NCBI GenBank assembly: GCA_907165275.2 | Contig: OU015661.1 | Span: forward strand, 9,555,501 to 9,619,500 | DNA length: 64,000 bases | Direction: 5' to 3' | From: Zygaena filipendulae | Taxonomy: Eukaryota; Arthropoda; Insecta; Lepidoptera; Zygaenidae | In this document: piece by piece, positions 1 to 13,087 of the stretch | How the letters are laid out: every line of letters starts with the position of its first letter | Numbering within the stretch: the stretch's first letter is position 1 | Notes under the pieces: model-generated | The model's input: only the letters and a program-made list of their open reading frames with translations | Told to the model about the DNA's origin: nothing | Database searches by the model: none | Made by a program: the position numbers and the translations under genes

Positions 1-1886
1 AAATGTGTCAATAACTGAGGTTTTAATTCCACTTTATTGAATTTTGTATCCGTAATTTACGTATCTAAATCTTGACTGATAAAAATAGAATGAATAATTT
101 CAATAATTCCATGTATCTGATGTTATTTTTGTGTCTTTTCAATAACTATAATAGTAATACATTAAAATTTAGCAAAAATCATAGGTAAAACTAGTAAGTA
201 GTTAGTGCAAGTTACGCCTTCGCAACTATTGATTTAGAATGTAATTGAAATATTTTTTAAGCACGCTACAGCTAATCATTCAGGTGTCAATGGAATACAA
301 TTAACTAGCTGTCAGACAAATTACAATTAACATAGATGTTTTACCATATGCAATGAATTTTTCAACGCAAGAAAAATTCACGTAGTGTATTATAAAACTT
401 AAACTTAATTAAAACTTTTTAAAAGGAGAGGAGTAAATTGAGAAGTCAGAATAATTGAACAAACTTAAATATTTATATACGGCTTTATTTGGCGTCTTGT
501 TAATGGATATTAAACAAGTCAGTAAAATAATCGCTAAACTTGGGAAAATTCCCTTAATTAAGTTTTTTTTTTATTGAAAGGATCCTATATTTAATTACAG
601 TAGAGTTTTATTATGATTACCTTTTTTAGTCATAACTTCCTTAATGATAATTATAACGGTATTAAGATATTATCCCTTTAAGATGAAAATATGTAGGTAT
701 CTATTATATATTTATACAAGATACGCAGTGCAAGTTGTAGCACCCACAGCCTTAATCAATTTGTTTACCGTCATAGGACCAATTCTACTCAAGCAAAACA
801 CAAAACTGCATCACTCCCGCCTCGATATATCTCCCCAAGATATAAATACTAATATAGCTTTATGCTGACCGGCTTTTGTAACAGGAGTATGACTGTAATA
901 TATTATGAAGGGCTGTATGTGTCCAGGGCCAATTCTACATCTCCCCACGTATAACAATACTCGCGTATTCGTATCGAGCATAAGTTCAGGTACGTTAAAT
1001 CTTATTTCTGAAATATCCAGTCATGTCGTTAAGTCTTATTTATCTGTACGTTAATTCCGTCAATTTCGAATTCTCTGAACGTCTACTTCCCTGGGTCTAG
1101 TTTTCTGGCCGTACACTATTTTCCTAACGTCGTCTTTCTTAGACTGTCTGCTTGAAGGTTGAGGAGAACGATGGAGACGCTGCGCGGTTTTGTGTTTTGC
1201 GCAAGTAGAATAGGGCGTCAGAGAATGCAGGAGTCGAGCTGAAATACTGCGGGGGCGACTGGCGCCTTAAGTATCAAAGTCTGCAATCTGCTGTAATTGT
1301 CCTCCATAAATAACATTAAATCGTTGCTTTGTTTAAACTTATGTAAATATCAGCGTGACAAATGTCCTCAATGATTTGTTTGCATCGTTAAAACATTTCT
1401 CACGATCATCACTTGGGTGTATATATGATGAATAGTGGTTGTCATTTGACACTTTACACGCCTATTAGTAGATAGTTAACAGTATGAAATAGACGTTAGG
1501 TGATTTGATATAATGGCTGAAGTGTCTTCAATCAAAATAATAGGGAGCGATTGTAAGTTAACGGAGTAAAAACAGGATTGATTTTTTTATCAAATACTAA
1601 CAAAAATGCGACCGACCTCTTACTCTAAACTCTTCTAAATAAAAAATACATACGAATTGAGGACCTCCTCCTTTCTGAAGGCAGGCAAGTATATTATAAT
1701 ATTTGTAAATACATACTTATAATGTTAAACTCCGAAAATCAGGGAAACAATATAAATACACAGATTATGCGATAAAGCATATTATAGTGTAGTAGACTAT
1801 TTAAATGATACAGACGTTTGGGAATGAATTGCTCTATCCAATTCCTATTTTTTGTTTTCCTAGTTTATAAGTATGATCATTAAAAG
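1..1886. other. AT-rich non-coding stretch
   Basis: No gene is supported here. Open frames are short and of low complexity, and I see no splice-linked coding series. A slightly GC-richer patch at about 1,130-1,265 contains a short ATG frame that closes after 24 codons. It has no recognisable protein and no good donor site. Confidence 0.5.
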
Positions 1887-1887
1887 A

Positions 1888-2040
1888 CAGCGCTGCTGAG
1901 TTTCTTGTCAGTTCTTCTCAGCAGAGGACGTATTCCGAACTGACGGTAATTTAATTTATAGTTCTAAGAACCTGCTGACGATTACAAGTGATTGTAACCA
2001 ATCCTAAGTAATAAATAGCTTTTGAATTTTGAATTTTTTG
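1888..2040 (+). repeat. 3' end of a non-LTR retroelement, truncated
   Basis: The segment begins with 'cgctgctgagtttcttg' and ends in an AATAAAT run followed by a repeated TTTTGAAT-type tail. This layout resembles the 3' UTR and simple tail of lepidopteran non-LTR elements that I recognise from memory. No coding part is attached. The repeat assignment is recall plus the tail seen here; the exact family is not known. Confidence 0.45.
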
Positions 2041-2044
2041 GTGT

Positions 2045-2130
2045 GCATAACAAATGTCTAAGCTGATGTGGGTGGGAGTCGAGTCCGCGACACCAACAAT
2101 CAGAATCGCCAACCACTAGACCTGTGGTGT
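2045..2130 (-). mobile_element. tRNA-derived SINE head
   Basis: On the minus strand the segment reads as a tRNA-like pol III head. An A-box-like GGTCTAGTGGTTGG lies near 2,110-2,123 and a B-box-like GGACTCGACTCCC near 2,073-2,086, at the normal spacing for an internal pol III promoter. It does not fold into a full tRNA and has no visible anticodon arm, so it is called a SINE rather than a tRNA gene. Confidence 0.5.
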
Positions 2131-2151
2131 AATGGTGGTCAATCGACTTCA

Positions 2152-2472
2152 ATGGGGATGTTGACTACTTTTGAAAATCAAAATTCTAATTAGTCCGTCA
2201 GTTAGAAAAAAAAAAACAATAGACACGTATTTTTTGCTTTTTCAAATAAATTAAAATATACAGAGATAAAGCGCAATAAAGTATAGGGTGAGGGGCTCGT
2301 GACGTCACCAACCGCTAAAACCGCTATACAAACTGTCCGAATAGTGGCGTCACGCGAAATTTCAACTCAATGTATCGCCGTTATTTTTTGATTACGTAAA
2401 AAAAGAAAAAATACGTGTCCAATATTTTTTATTAATCTACAAGACGGGCTAAAATAATTAGTCATGCTCATT
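2152..2472 (+). mobile_element. CRE-bearing MITE, copy 1
   Basis: First of four copies of a roughly 330-bp non-coding element. Imperfect terminal inverted repeats are visible: ATGGGGATGTTGACTA at the left and its complement (TTAGTCATGCTCATT, diverged) at the right. The interior is conserved with the other copies: a poly-A tract, 'acagagataaagcgc', a perfect GTGACGTCAC palindrome at 2,299-2,308, a mutated partner (GTGGCGTCAC) at 2,344-2,353, and 'atcgccgttattttttg'. The other copies are at 16,043-16,380, 22,396-22,728 and 62,758-63,074. There is no coding capacity. Confidence 0.85.
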
Positions 2473-5400
2473 GCTTAGATTTAGTTATCTGATGAGACGA
2501 TAAGCGAAGGAATATCGGTTTTGATGACTTTAATAACATAAATAATGCAACAGATGACACTTGTCTTAAGTCCATACAAAGCTTTCCTTATAAGTATGAG
2601 ATCGCTCGTAAAAGTATAATGCATGTAGCAAATACCTTGGTGGTTGGTCAATAACACTCAACATGGCGGGTTATGCTAACCAACTGACTGAATAAAACCG
2701 GTAAAATCCTTTTGTATTTTAGTGAAAATAACTAGTTTTTCTATCATTAAATAAAAGCTTTTAATGTTCTTTTTTGGTACCGTTACTATTCAGAATGTTG
2801 ATGTAAATTGAAAGAAGATTGTGTGATGTCTTTATAAACGCCAAGTATGCATACCGTTAAATTTGAATAACTTTTAAGTTGGTTGACAAATTAACAAAAA
2901 GCCAATCAAAGCTATGAAAGGTTTCCATAAATTACAAATATCGTATGGTGTAGAATAATTTAATGATAATAATAAGTAATATTTCAAAAGCCTCGGGTCA
3001 AATGGCAGCAACTGCGCAGATTGCATCTGCCGTGTCATGTACCTGGAACAATATAGCCGCAAGAAAGTTTATTGCCCGTCATAATTGCTGTACATATTAC
3101 CGGTTGCATTGACTTGAAAATACTCACTAACTACCCTTGCAGTTTTAAACGTGTTATAAACTCTTCAAAAAGTACTTATTTTAATCACAAATCAGATTGG
3201 AGGAATAACAGCTAGATATAATGTTCTCTCATATAAATGTTCTATCATATTAATTTCTTTCATGTTTTTAGCTTGCTTCAATATTTTTAGTAAAAAATAC
3301 CATTATTTTCATAAATTTTGGTCAATCTGTATGTCGGGTGTCATCACAATCTCCAGTGCCCAAGTTCAGTTCACTTCCTTTTATCAGCCCTGATTGAAAG
3401 GTTGTCTGCTAATCATACATTAGCGTATAAATTTATTCTACCTTAAAATAAAAAGCAAGATTGATTTAGAAATGTCAGTTAACAATTTGAATCGTAGCCA
3501 AGAGAGATGAAATGATTTGAGTTCCAAAACAAGATCGCGGCATGACTACTCAACACAAGCATCTGGAGTGCAGAATTAAAAAGAACAAATGGAAACATTG
3601 TGGGAGCACTGTTCTAACATAATGGTTGTGATTCACACAGAGAAAGCACTTGCATCTGTGACTCACTTCGATGATATCCCAGTTTTACTGCTTGCACACG
3701 CTCCTGTGGCTCGCACGTCCGTTGTATCTACGATATCGGCAAGTTTTTTTGTTTTTTTTTTTATATTTTATTATCACTCACAAAGCGGATGCCGTTACAG
3801 TCGACAAAGTATTAATTACAATTTGTAACATTATATGAAACGCACTGATGAGTAGTAACATTAATATAAAATATTAATGTTTTACCGATTTTACAAGTAT
3901 GTTTACTTTAGTCTAATATTCTGATAATGATTCTGTATTTCGATTTTTTCGCAATATAATAATGTCATATACCCATAATTTTTCGAATTTATCGCACATA
4001 AGAAACACCTACTTAATATTAACAAACCTCGTTTTATATCAACGCGGGATTACAAATAACATTGATTACACACACACCATACTACACACCACCACCATAC
4101 CTACGTTAAGACAAAAAGATATTCACATTCAAAAGATTACGCAAATAGCTGTTTTATATACATCGATAAATGCACCTCCAGTCAACGGACCTCTAATGCG
4201 ATTTGCCGATAAGCAATCATGAAACAGAGAAACTCAATTAGACAGGTACGTTGTTATCAGCAGTGAAGGAGAGAGGCAAAGGGGCAAAAAGGACGAGCGG
4301 ACAGTATTGCCTTATAGTCTTATCGGATCCAGTCATTTGTCGGAGACATTCCGGGAATGGAGTCGGCGGATGGCCTAATTGACATTCGCCCACACTATAT
4401 CAAACGGCCATTACGGATGACGCTTCTGGAGTCCCTTTTGTTCAATAACATGTCCCGACAGGTACATTTTACCTGTTATGTAAGATTTGCCAACGAGGGT
4501 GGCAATGTTGCTTTGTCAGTATCTGTCTAAGCAAAAAAAAATTTACCTGCCCATTTCAAGTGGATTTCTGTTTGTTTAAAACATTGTTTTGTGATTTTCT
4601 TTTTCGAATGCTCATTTCGTGTTAATTCAATCTGCTTATATGTATTCGTAGAACATGACTCGTAGCTTGAATATTTGACCATCGGTTTATGTTGAATACC
4701 TATCATCTATCTATACAAATGTCTACAATTAACAGTTTTGTTATAAAAACCTAACATCTAAGATAAATTCAAAGTTTCTTGGTGATTATCTTCAGTGCTA
4801 TGTTTGTGCCATGACTCAACATCTACCTGTCAACGTTGCCTTTAGTCCTACTCCATCATAAACTGTCACTTAACATACTTGGACACTCATCATCCGTTAA
4901 TGGAACTTCGAGAGGTTGCTTTTCTATCTTCAATTATTTTGAGAACGACCAAATTGTCGCCATCACTCATCGAGATTTGAGCAATAATCATCCGGTTCGA
5001 TTTATTCGTAACAGTATAAATATTTTCTAAATCCATTTTAATCGTTGGTGATTGAGGACACCAGGGGAGAAAACTTTTAATGTTATCATACCGCAATATT
5101 AAATACATTTTGAATTTATCTCTAAACCGAAAGCCTTTTAAAGCATCCATTTTAGATTCACTTGTGCCCGTGTGTTCCGTGCACTCAGAAGTTAAGAGCA
5201 CCACTTTTGATATCATCAAGAGCTTTTAAATATAAAAGGTCTTCTAGCTTTTAATATCTAGAGTTTCTTATTGCATTTGTGGGTCTCCATTGCTAACGCC
5301 CTACAACCCACGAGCACCTAATATTGATTTCCGCCAACCTGTAAATTGATCCAGACAATTATAAATCTCATGAGGGGTTGAGACTGAGACTACGTTGAGA

Positions 5401-6279
5401 CAGTCGATATCTCGCTAAAAGCAGGTGAAATAGGGTTCGACTTAAGTGGAGGTTCGTGTCGGTTGATAAGATTTCGTTGTATTTTTTGTCGGTCCCGGGA
5501 CAACTACCCAAAGATAGCGGCGCTACAGTCGAGACCCGAAACTGTAGATAATGAAACATGGAGCTCTCGAGAGGTTTGGGTACATTCGAGATTATAGTGG
5601 CATGGGTTCCATTCTGTTTAGATAAGTTTCTGTATGGTCGTTTGTTTGGGTTGTCTTGATTATTTTATTATTGTTTTGTTAGTAATGATAATTTTCCATT
5701 AGGTAAATAATTATTGTGGCTAAACAAAGTACCTACGTGTTCTTTTTATTTAGAATCACATAAAAACTTAAGTTTTAAATAACATTGGCTGCGCAGTGTC
5801 TTACACAACTGATCGAGACCAATGACTGCCTGGATAACATCTATCATTGAATCGGAATTTATGTTTTTCTCGTTTTCTCGGCTTTCAAATCCGTCTGCTA
5901 CCGATTTAAATACAACACACTCCATGTGAAGAAACTTAGACTACAGAGAATGCTATGGAGGCTAATAATATTTTATTTTCATTTAGAAATGTGAAGTTCA
6001 GTGTGCTTAGTGAATGGATTTACCCACACTTTTTAAGTGTCTATTGTCCGTTCCTACTTGACAAGTGTTTGTTTATGGGTAAGCTCTTTAATGAAGAGGT
6101 TTCTCTACAAGATTCAGGTTCTTGAATTGTGCTCGTCTCGCGTTCGAGCTTTATGTGTCCTCAACCGACTAGTTCCTCTATATCGATAAGAGCCGAGTTG
6201 AGTCGAATTTACATACTAACTCTGGTATCTGTCTCAACTATAGATATTTATCACTTCGCTAGCCACATGTAACATGTCA
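2473..6279. other. non-coding spacer or intron
   Basis: No exon, RNA gene or classified repeat is supported. Open frames around 3,589-3,828, 3,962-4,222 and 4,836-5,219 are low-complexity or overlap on both strands and match no family I know. Confidence 0.5.
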
Positions 6280-6960
6280 AAACGATCGTACGTAACGTTC
6301 GCGGATACACTTTTTGTACTCGTTCTCGCGCCTTTACACCCGTACGGTGCGAAAAGGACAGCGCAAATTTATTGAACAACTGCAAGAGTACGCGTCTTTA
6401 TTAGCCGAAGATTAGAGTACACTTTGGTTTAAAATAGAACGGCAGCACTTTCAAAGTATCGTAATGACTCGCTACGGTCGCATGAGCGCATTCGGTGTCT
6501 GTTTCGTTGCTAAACATCTTATTTTGACGTCTTTGTTATTTTAATTTCGACCTAAATGTGTTGTGTTAGCGTCTTAAATTGGTTATTCGGGCTGGTGCGT
6601 TGCGGATGCAGCGTGCGTGTTATATTCGTTTATCCTTGCTGCGCGCGCAGCCACCACTGGCGCCGGCGCCGCACTTGTAACGTTATATTTTTTCCCTCGC
6701 TTTGTGCTCATAATTTATTCATTAACATCGTAATTTATTCCCATTTTATAATAGGACTGCTGCTACTACTACTTGAATTATTTCGTAGTTCGCGAGTATT
6801 GTTGTGTAGTTGTTTTTTTTTTTAGTTTTTGTATACATAATAATTGTCAGTCGTACCGGGCGTGTGCGCGTGGGTGCGCCGCGGAGACGCCTCGCCTGTT
6901 ATCATTTAATTAAACTATCGCGTGTCCGTCTACTTTTGTTTCTGTGGGAGTTTTTCTCGG
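6280..6960. promoter_or_regulatory. CpG-rich patch, possible promoter region
   Basis: This stretch is conspicuously richer in G+C and CpG than its surroundings: many CG, GCGC and CGCG words, such as 'ggcgccggcgccgc' near 6,658-6,672. A TCAGT initiator-like word sits near 6,846, followed by a CG-rich segment. No TATA box at the expected distance and no recognisable protein follow. It could be the 5' end of a gene whose coding exons lie further right, BAMBI being the obvious candidate, but this is inference only. Confidence 0.25.
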
Positions 6961-7890
6961 TTAGGTCATTCGTTAGAATAATACGCTCGTAAAAGTGAAT
7001 TGTAACATAAATCATGTCGAATTTCTTCATCGCAGTGACCCAATTCACACGCTCTTTGCCTACTGCGAAATCAATGTTTGGTTCTGCATCTTCTATAGAT
7101 ACCTACATAATATGTATATGTAGAAATATCATCATCTCAATTATAAACAAGCGGTAAACGTATTATAATATCGTTACTGTTTAAACGTATGAGAGTTGTC
7201 TATCAATCTCGACTCATAAACAATTATTTCGACTATAAATATGACTGTCCATTATTAAAATTCGTCATGTGCAAACCGCTGCAATAACCACAAAAAGTGC
7301 TACCGATTATAGAGTTATCTATATACCTATACCTATATCATCGACTCGCCTCAACACGCCCGTGGTAATCCGGATTACGATCGAAATTAGTTTTTTTATT
7401 AGCCCAAAACAAGATTTAATATCATCCAATACTATGATGACGACTGAACCTACGTATAGACAAAGAATAAGTACAGTGTACACAATTATTATATGCAAGC
7501 CCATTATTCACAGAGAGGTTACCTACCTATGTTAAATTTTAACTAAACTCGTGTTTTATATTGTATACTGTAGCGACAGATTCTGCACTCGTGAAATAAT
7601 CAAGCGACTGCCACCGTCGCTAATGCAGCACTCCTCTCGCTACAGCTACTAATGAAGAACCTCTGAACTTGGGCCAAAAAGCCTAAAAGTCAGCAAAACT
7701 AACGCTAAACCGATCGCTTTTAATATTAAAGTTTCACTGTTCATTCGTCAGAGCCAGTGGGGATAAAAAATATTGCGCTCCAGTTTCATCGTTCAGAACT
7801 TATCAAATAGGATAAAATTCTCGTGTCACAATGTTCGTTCCTATACTCCTCCGAAATTTTTTATGCATATTCAGTAGGTCTGAGAATCGG
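6961..7890. other. non-coding spacer or intron
   Basis: AT-rich sequence. Two frames that overlap on opposite strands near 7,269-7,535 have no protein-like composition. Nothing else is supported. Confidence 0.45.
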
Positions 7891-7894
7891 CTAC

Positions 7895-7967
7895 TATCTA
7901 TTTTTCATCCCGGAATTCCCGCGAGAACTCCGAAACTCACGCGGGTGACACCGCGGGGCACAGCTAG
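7895..7967 (+). mobile_element. Helitron 3'-end fragment
   Basis: Carries the typical 3' terminus: a GC-rich stem (CGCGGGTGACACCGCGG) about ten bases before a terminal CTAG, followed by a host T. Upstream it matches the 'cccggaattcccgcg' interior shared by the other Helitron copies in this window. The 5' part is missing. Confidence 0.7.
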
Positions 7968-10900
7968 TAATATTATAGATATATTCAAGTAATTTATTTA
8001 AACACACCACAGATTTGGAGGTAATCACGTTATTTTCAGTAACCAAGCAGCAATAATCTCTCCAAAACCAAAATTCCAATGATATTCTCCGTACCTTCCC
8101 TTTTTGAAACAAAAATGACATTCCAAAGAAAAAAAAGAATAATAAAAAGGATTAAGAGTGTAGCAGAATGCTATAATCCTTATTAAAAAAAGAAAGAAGG
8201 TAGAAGAAAGACAACGGTCTCTAACCCAGAACCTATGCTGTCATTATGACGCCATTTAACCACGGATCGTCGCAATGAATAATGTTGTGACTGTCAACAT
8301 GAAACATTTGCCTCAAACATTGTAACAGCTAAGTAATGTACGCAGATGACAACTTTGTTTGCGGCTCTGTTAACGACTGGAAATGGCATGTTAATATCGT
8401 AACAAGAGCTTTACAGGCGTTAACAGTGAGTGTGAGAACGGGAATTCTAATTACATATATCCATCGAAGTCCATTTCAATCAGCAGAATGGAATTTGTTA
8501 GCTCGAATTTTAGTTATATGTACCTAGTAAGAAACGAGTAAGTACAATCAGATAATCTGGAAGAACTGTAAGTGGGGAAAGATAAGTGGAATAAGATCCA
8601 ATCTCGTCTGATGGTAAAAGATGATATTTTGGACTAAAATAATAATAATAATGCTTGGACATTTACACACAGCGCCACCCGATCCCAAACTAAGCAGAAC
8701 CTGTGCCTACCAGACTAGTATATAGTTAGTAAATTTATATAGTTATTTTTTTGTACTTATATTATATGTATGTATTTATATTATACACTAAACACCCAGA
8801 TTCAAAATTAACACAAATTTACATCACGAGTTTACCCTGATAAGGGTATCGAAGCCGAGACACTTGGCGTAGCAGTCAAATTCGTTAACTACTAGAAAAA
8901 CCGTTCTGTCATTTGAAACAGCATTGCTACTGTTGAGTAATATTAGTTCAATATTGTTGATAAGCTTATTAACGATTATTATAATGAAGTTAACGCTCAA
9001 GTCGATGTGAACATCAACTTAGGGATTAGTCTCACAAAAATCAGCGTCATTTTTATACGAAAAGGGCTATTATTAAACTCCCTGTGGGATGAACCCACGA
9101 TGGTTTTCAAATAGAACATTCTAGATGTCATCAGGGGACCGACGCGACCAATATCATTTGACCTTTTCAATTCGTACACTACGCCCTTTATTGAAATACG
9201 CAGCTATGTAACCGAGGGAGGGCGGCGGTGCTGTGGTAATTGGTCCAGAAAAAAACATGCGTAAGCGACGCGTGGCGACAGATGTGAACGTATACTGAAT
9301 GAAGTAGCGTCAACACAACATCTGCCTTAAAAAAAAAGCTGCTACATTCAATACCCGCAGTTTTATCGGAGTAAAATTAAATTCCTTCAGAAAGAACATA
9401 ATAGAAAATAGGCACACAATATATAGGTACACTGTTTATTTTGAAAGAGTCATTTTACAATCGATATTAAAATCACCATAATGTACGAGTATAGTCGGTA
9501 TGGTCGGTTTCTGCGCGAAATTAATAATTGATATCCACCAAAAAAAAGAAATTAATTTAGATACATATTTAAACATACCTATTTAGAAAGTGGTGGCTTT
9601 AGATTCTTTATTCAAACAAGTGCCTAGCCTAAGACCATAGCGATATCCTTGAACGTGATTGGTGGCAAAGAATGACACTAGAGGCGTGACCACTAGAATT
9701 TGAATATGGAATTTGCATGCATCGATAGCATACGAACCGATCACCAATGGAAGTGGACACTTAAACAAATATCTGAGCGGAATTAGAATCATTTTGTCGA
9801 TGACAAATGACAGTTGATTTGTCTTTTTTATTAAAATATTAATTGAAAGAAGGTTTCAATAATAAAGGTAACTAGTTTGACTGGTTTAAGAATAATCAGC
9901 ATAATTAACTACTGTTGAATAAATGCATATTGAATATCGTATCAAAGGTTTAATTATAAGAAGCAGTCTTGACAAAGACTACTGGTAAAAGTTTTCTTTA
10001 TCACTGGAGTTATTGAAGGAGACCGATGATATTAAAAAAATAAAATAAACATTTGATTTGCTGGCGCATACATAGAGGGTCATCGTAGGTACCCCATCTG
10101 TATATTGAATGCAATGAAGCAGCAAAATTTATTGCCTCCTAGCGTTTCAAATTGTAATATCGGTACGATTTTAACAAAAGTTTTATTTTCCCAAATAAGC
10201 ATTCTTCTATCTTAATGTAATTCTCGGTTTATTTAGCGATTTTCAATATAAGTACAGCTACCTATTTTCTCAAAAATTTCAAATTTTCATGAGATTTTAA
10301 TCTTTATATTGAACAACTTTGGGGGGTGTAAATTCTTGTGATAATGTATTTACATTCCCGAAACTATTAGCAGAAATACATTAGTAGGAAAAAAAAAGTA
10401 GCCGGCCAAGACTGTATTACGCTTAGTCGGCACCAGTCAAGGGTTCAGTAGATAGTGGATAGAACATTCCCCGTTAGACGTTAGTCCAAATAATACAGTT
10501 TAAAATCTCTTAGGACATAGGGTAGGTAATTTTTGTCCCGGAATTCCCACAGGAACTCGGTTCCGGAAAAATCGCGTGCTTTCAAACATTTCTTAACGTC
10601 GGTTAAAACGCGCTGGGACTATGCTGACGCTACATGATGTTCCTGTGAATTGTTTACATATAACGAACAGTAGCCTGTAAATCCAGACATTGTTTATAAG
10701 TTTTATAATAACGCCTGTACAAATAAACATAACAGCACTTGCTGTTTCTTTAACATATGTACGACTGTACAAGCCATACCTACTTTCCATTTTTCTTGTA
10801 TAAGGTGTCTCAAAGGAAAGTTTATATTTGAATATAAAGGCACTTGCTTGAAAATCGACAAAACTGGCTGTTCCTAGCGCTTTTAATATTTATTTTATTT

Positions 10901-11642
10901 ATTATAAAATTTAAATATGTACTTCAGATACATCATCAAAACTTAGTATTTAAAACCCAATTTCACATATTCTTCAAGCTATTTCTTTTTAAATGAAATC
11001 GGTATCTCAAGTAGATAAGTTTTATTTAGTAGATAATTTTTCATATTGATTTTAAAATGCTGTTATTGTTTAATATTTAACTATTACTTTTTTTTTTTCA
11101 CAGGTACGTACTTGAAGCTTCACCTTTTAAAACTACAGCAAAATTTATGTGTAGGTAAGTCTTACATACTTCTACTCAAATTGGAACTGTAGATGTTATG
11201 TAGTATGTAGGTAAACGTATGTGGTGTGCATTATTAAATTTCTAATTTATATTAAACGAATGGAAACAAATTTAAAATCAGTGGGCAAAGTTCACTAGTC
11301 ACTAACAAAACGGACTGGTAACAACTTTTTATTATTCACCTAACGCTACCAGCGCAGCGTCAAAACACAAAAAGACGAACAATCGCAAAATAACGATAAG
11401 AATCGTTTATTAGCATAACAATTAACAATCGGCGTTTTTCCAAAGCGACCGTGGAAAGGCATTGTTTGCGAAACCGAGGCGCCACTGCACTCCGGCGTCG
11501 ACTCGCACCGGTCCCGTCCGCTAGTGACGGGAATTGTTGTGTCGACAGCGGGTCATAATAGTCGATTGATTCTTACTCTAAACATTGATTGTTGCAATTT
11601 TTGGCGTCAGTAAACATTCGAAGCACATCGTTCGAAGAACTA
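7968..11642. other. non-coding spacer or intron with repeat fragments
   Basis: No gene is supported. Two fragments are recognisable: 8,651-8,711 matches 17,463-17,510 (see the repeat entry), and about 10,530-10,580 is a decayed Helitron interior (TCCCGGAATTCCCACAGGAACTC). A polypyrimidine-CAG / 51 bp / GTAAGT arrangement at 11,104-11,154 looks like a small exon and is discussed under findings. Confidence 0.45.
8651..8711. repeat. short dispersed repeat (with 17,463-17,510)
   Basis: ATGCTTGGACA followed by CACAGCG(C/A)CACC and CAAACTAAGCAGA occurs here and again at 17,463-17,510. An (AAT)n run precedes this copy. Both look like remnants of one retroelement; the family is not identified. Confidence 0.5.
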
Positions 11643-11780
11643 CCCCCTTAGCCAAGTTGACAATCTGCATATAATCGTATAACGCATAAGAAAGGAACCA
11701 ATCGTCATGTCACATGGTCACGCAAGACTGGACTTTTGATTGGACGATTTTATATGCAGATTTTCAGCTTGGCTAAGAGG
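11643..11780. mobile_element. MITE of the CCCTTAGCC family, copy 1
   Basis: Short element with inverted ends: CCCCCTTAGCCAAGTTGACA at the left and TTTTCAGCTTGGCTAAGAGG at the right, the latter complementary to the left end with a few mismatches. Interior words such as 'tcatgtcacatggtcacg' recur in the copy at 12,894-13,087. There is no coding capacity. Confidence 0.7.
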
Positions 11781-12540
11781 ACTGATGACTGATAAAGCAA
11801 AAAAATTGTCGAATGGTGACCAAGATCCAGAAGTACCGTGGGTAGGCCCTCTACAAGTTGGACCGATGACTTGGTAAAGGTCTCGGGACCCCATTGTATG
11901 CAGGAAGCGCAAGACCAGTCCTTGTCATGTCATCACGTCTTAAGGCTGACATGATTACCTACTTTTTGTACATTACAGTGAATTTCGTTTAAAATAACCG
12001 CTGGGCTCTATGGTTTATAAGTATAACACTTTCTGATGTTTTAGGTAGAGTGGTTTTTTTCGATGCGTTGCAAGATGCCAAGATAAATAAATGGTGAAAT
12101 ATAACGGGAAACATACAGATCAATTTACGATAAGTGGCTTGGCGCCGCCCTCTATTCGTGAACAGCATGATTAACTGCAGGGATTATGCATTTATCGATA
12201 TCACGGTGCGGATGCTCGGTAGCGCTTCGCTTGGCTTGTCGCCTACCGACCCCATTCCTCGCGTGCGGCTGCGGCGCCTGTCTCGATACAACGATTATCG
12301 TTTACTGCCGACTTTAAACACGCCCATCACTATTGTTTTCACGTAATTCACAATAATCGCCCATCCCATACATCAAATCGATTGTTGTCTGCATCGTGCT
12401 GTCGACAATGGCAATAAATAATTAACAATTTAAATTTATACAACGTTCAGATGTAACTTTCAGTTGTCACAGTTATTAAATAAATTGTCGTTTTGCTAGC
12501 TGTTTCCTGCGGTTCCACTCGTGTTGATATCGGAGTAGCA
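11781..12540. other. non-coding, CpG-rich in part
   Basis: A unique-looking CpG-rich patch (about 12,125-12,310) contains ATCGATATC and several ACAAT/ATTGT words. Similar patches at 12,810-12,870 and 13,500-13,640 contain TATCGAT words. No exon is evident. Regulatory function is possible but not shown by sequence alone. Confidence 0.3.
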
Positions 12541-12684
12541 GTAGGTACCCGAGGGAATTCCGGGATAAACCAAGATACCCCTGACAAAGCCCATACGGAA
12601 AAATTCATGATCGGTTGAGTAAAAGCGTAACAAGTGTAACATAAAATAAACAAACTCGAATTCGCATTTGTAATATTAAGTATT
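12541..12684 (-). mobile_element. Helitron fragment
   Basis: Shares 'gagggaattccgggataa', 'ttcatgatcggttgagta' and the terminal 'atttgtaatatta' block with the other Helitrons. Read on the minus strand it keeps the 5' part and lacks the CTAG hairpin end. Confidence 0.65.
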
Positions 12685-12893
12685 GTGTTTCCTTCTATTA
12701 AGCTTCATGAGTGTTAGGTACTAGTTCAGTAGCATGTCGTTAATCATTATTAGGATAGTTTTGTTTTACGGCTCGTGTTACTAACCACCTAAATATGTAA
12801 TAGTCCGCGACGCCGGCGCCGCTGCTGTTTGGACGCCTGCCACTGCACCAGCCGCAACGGTGCGAGGCGCGAGCTATTAATTCAAAGTCCCAG

Positions 12894-13087
12894 CCCCCTT
12901 GGCCCAGTCGACAATCCATGGTCGTTAACGCTATTGAAAACTAAAGAACTTGTCTTCATGTCATGTGATCACGGAAAATTGGACATTTGATTTGACGATT
13001 TTACGTGATCACGTGACAATATGACGACACGTTCCTTAGTTTTGTATAGCGTTTACGATCATACATTGTCAACATGGCTAAGGAGGC
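12894..13087. mobile_element. MITE of the CCCTTAGCC family, copy 2
   Basis: Same ends as 11,643-11,780: CCCCCTTGGCCCAGTCGACAAT at the left, ATTGTCAACATGGCTAAGGAGG at the right. This copy is longer. Its interior is itself palindromic around 'tcatgtcatgtgatcacg' and 'cgtgatcacgtgacaatatg', so it could fold as one long hairpin. Confidence 0.7.
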
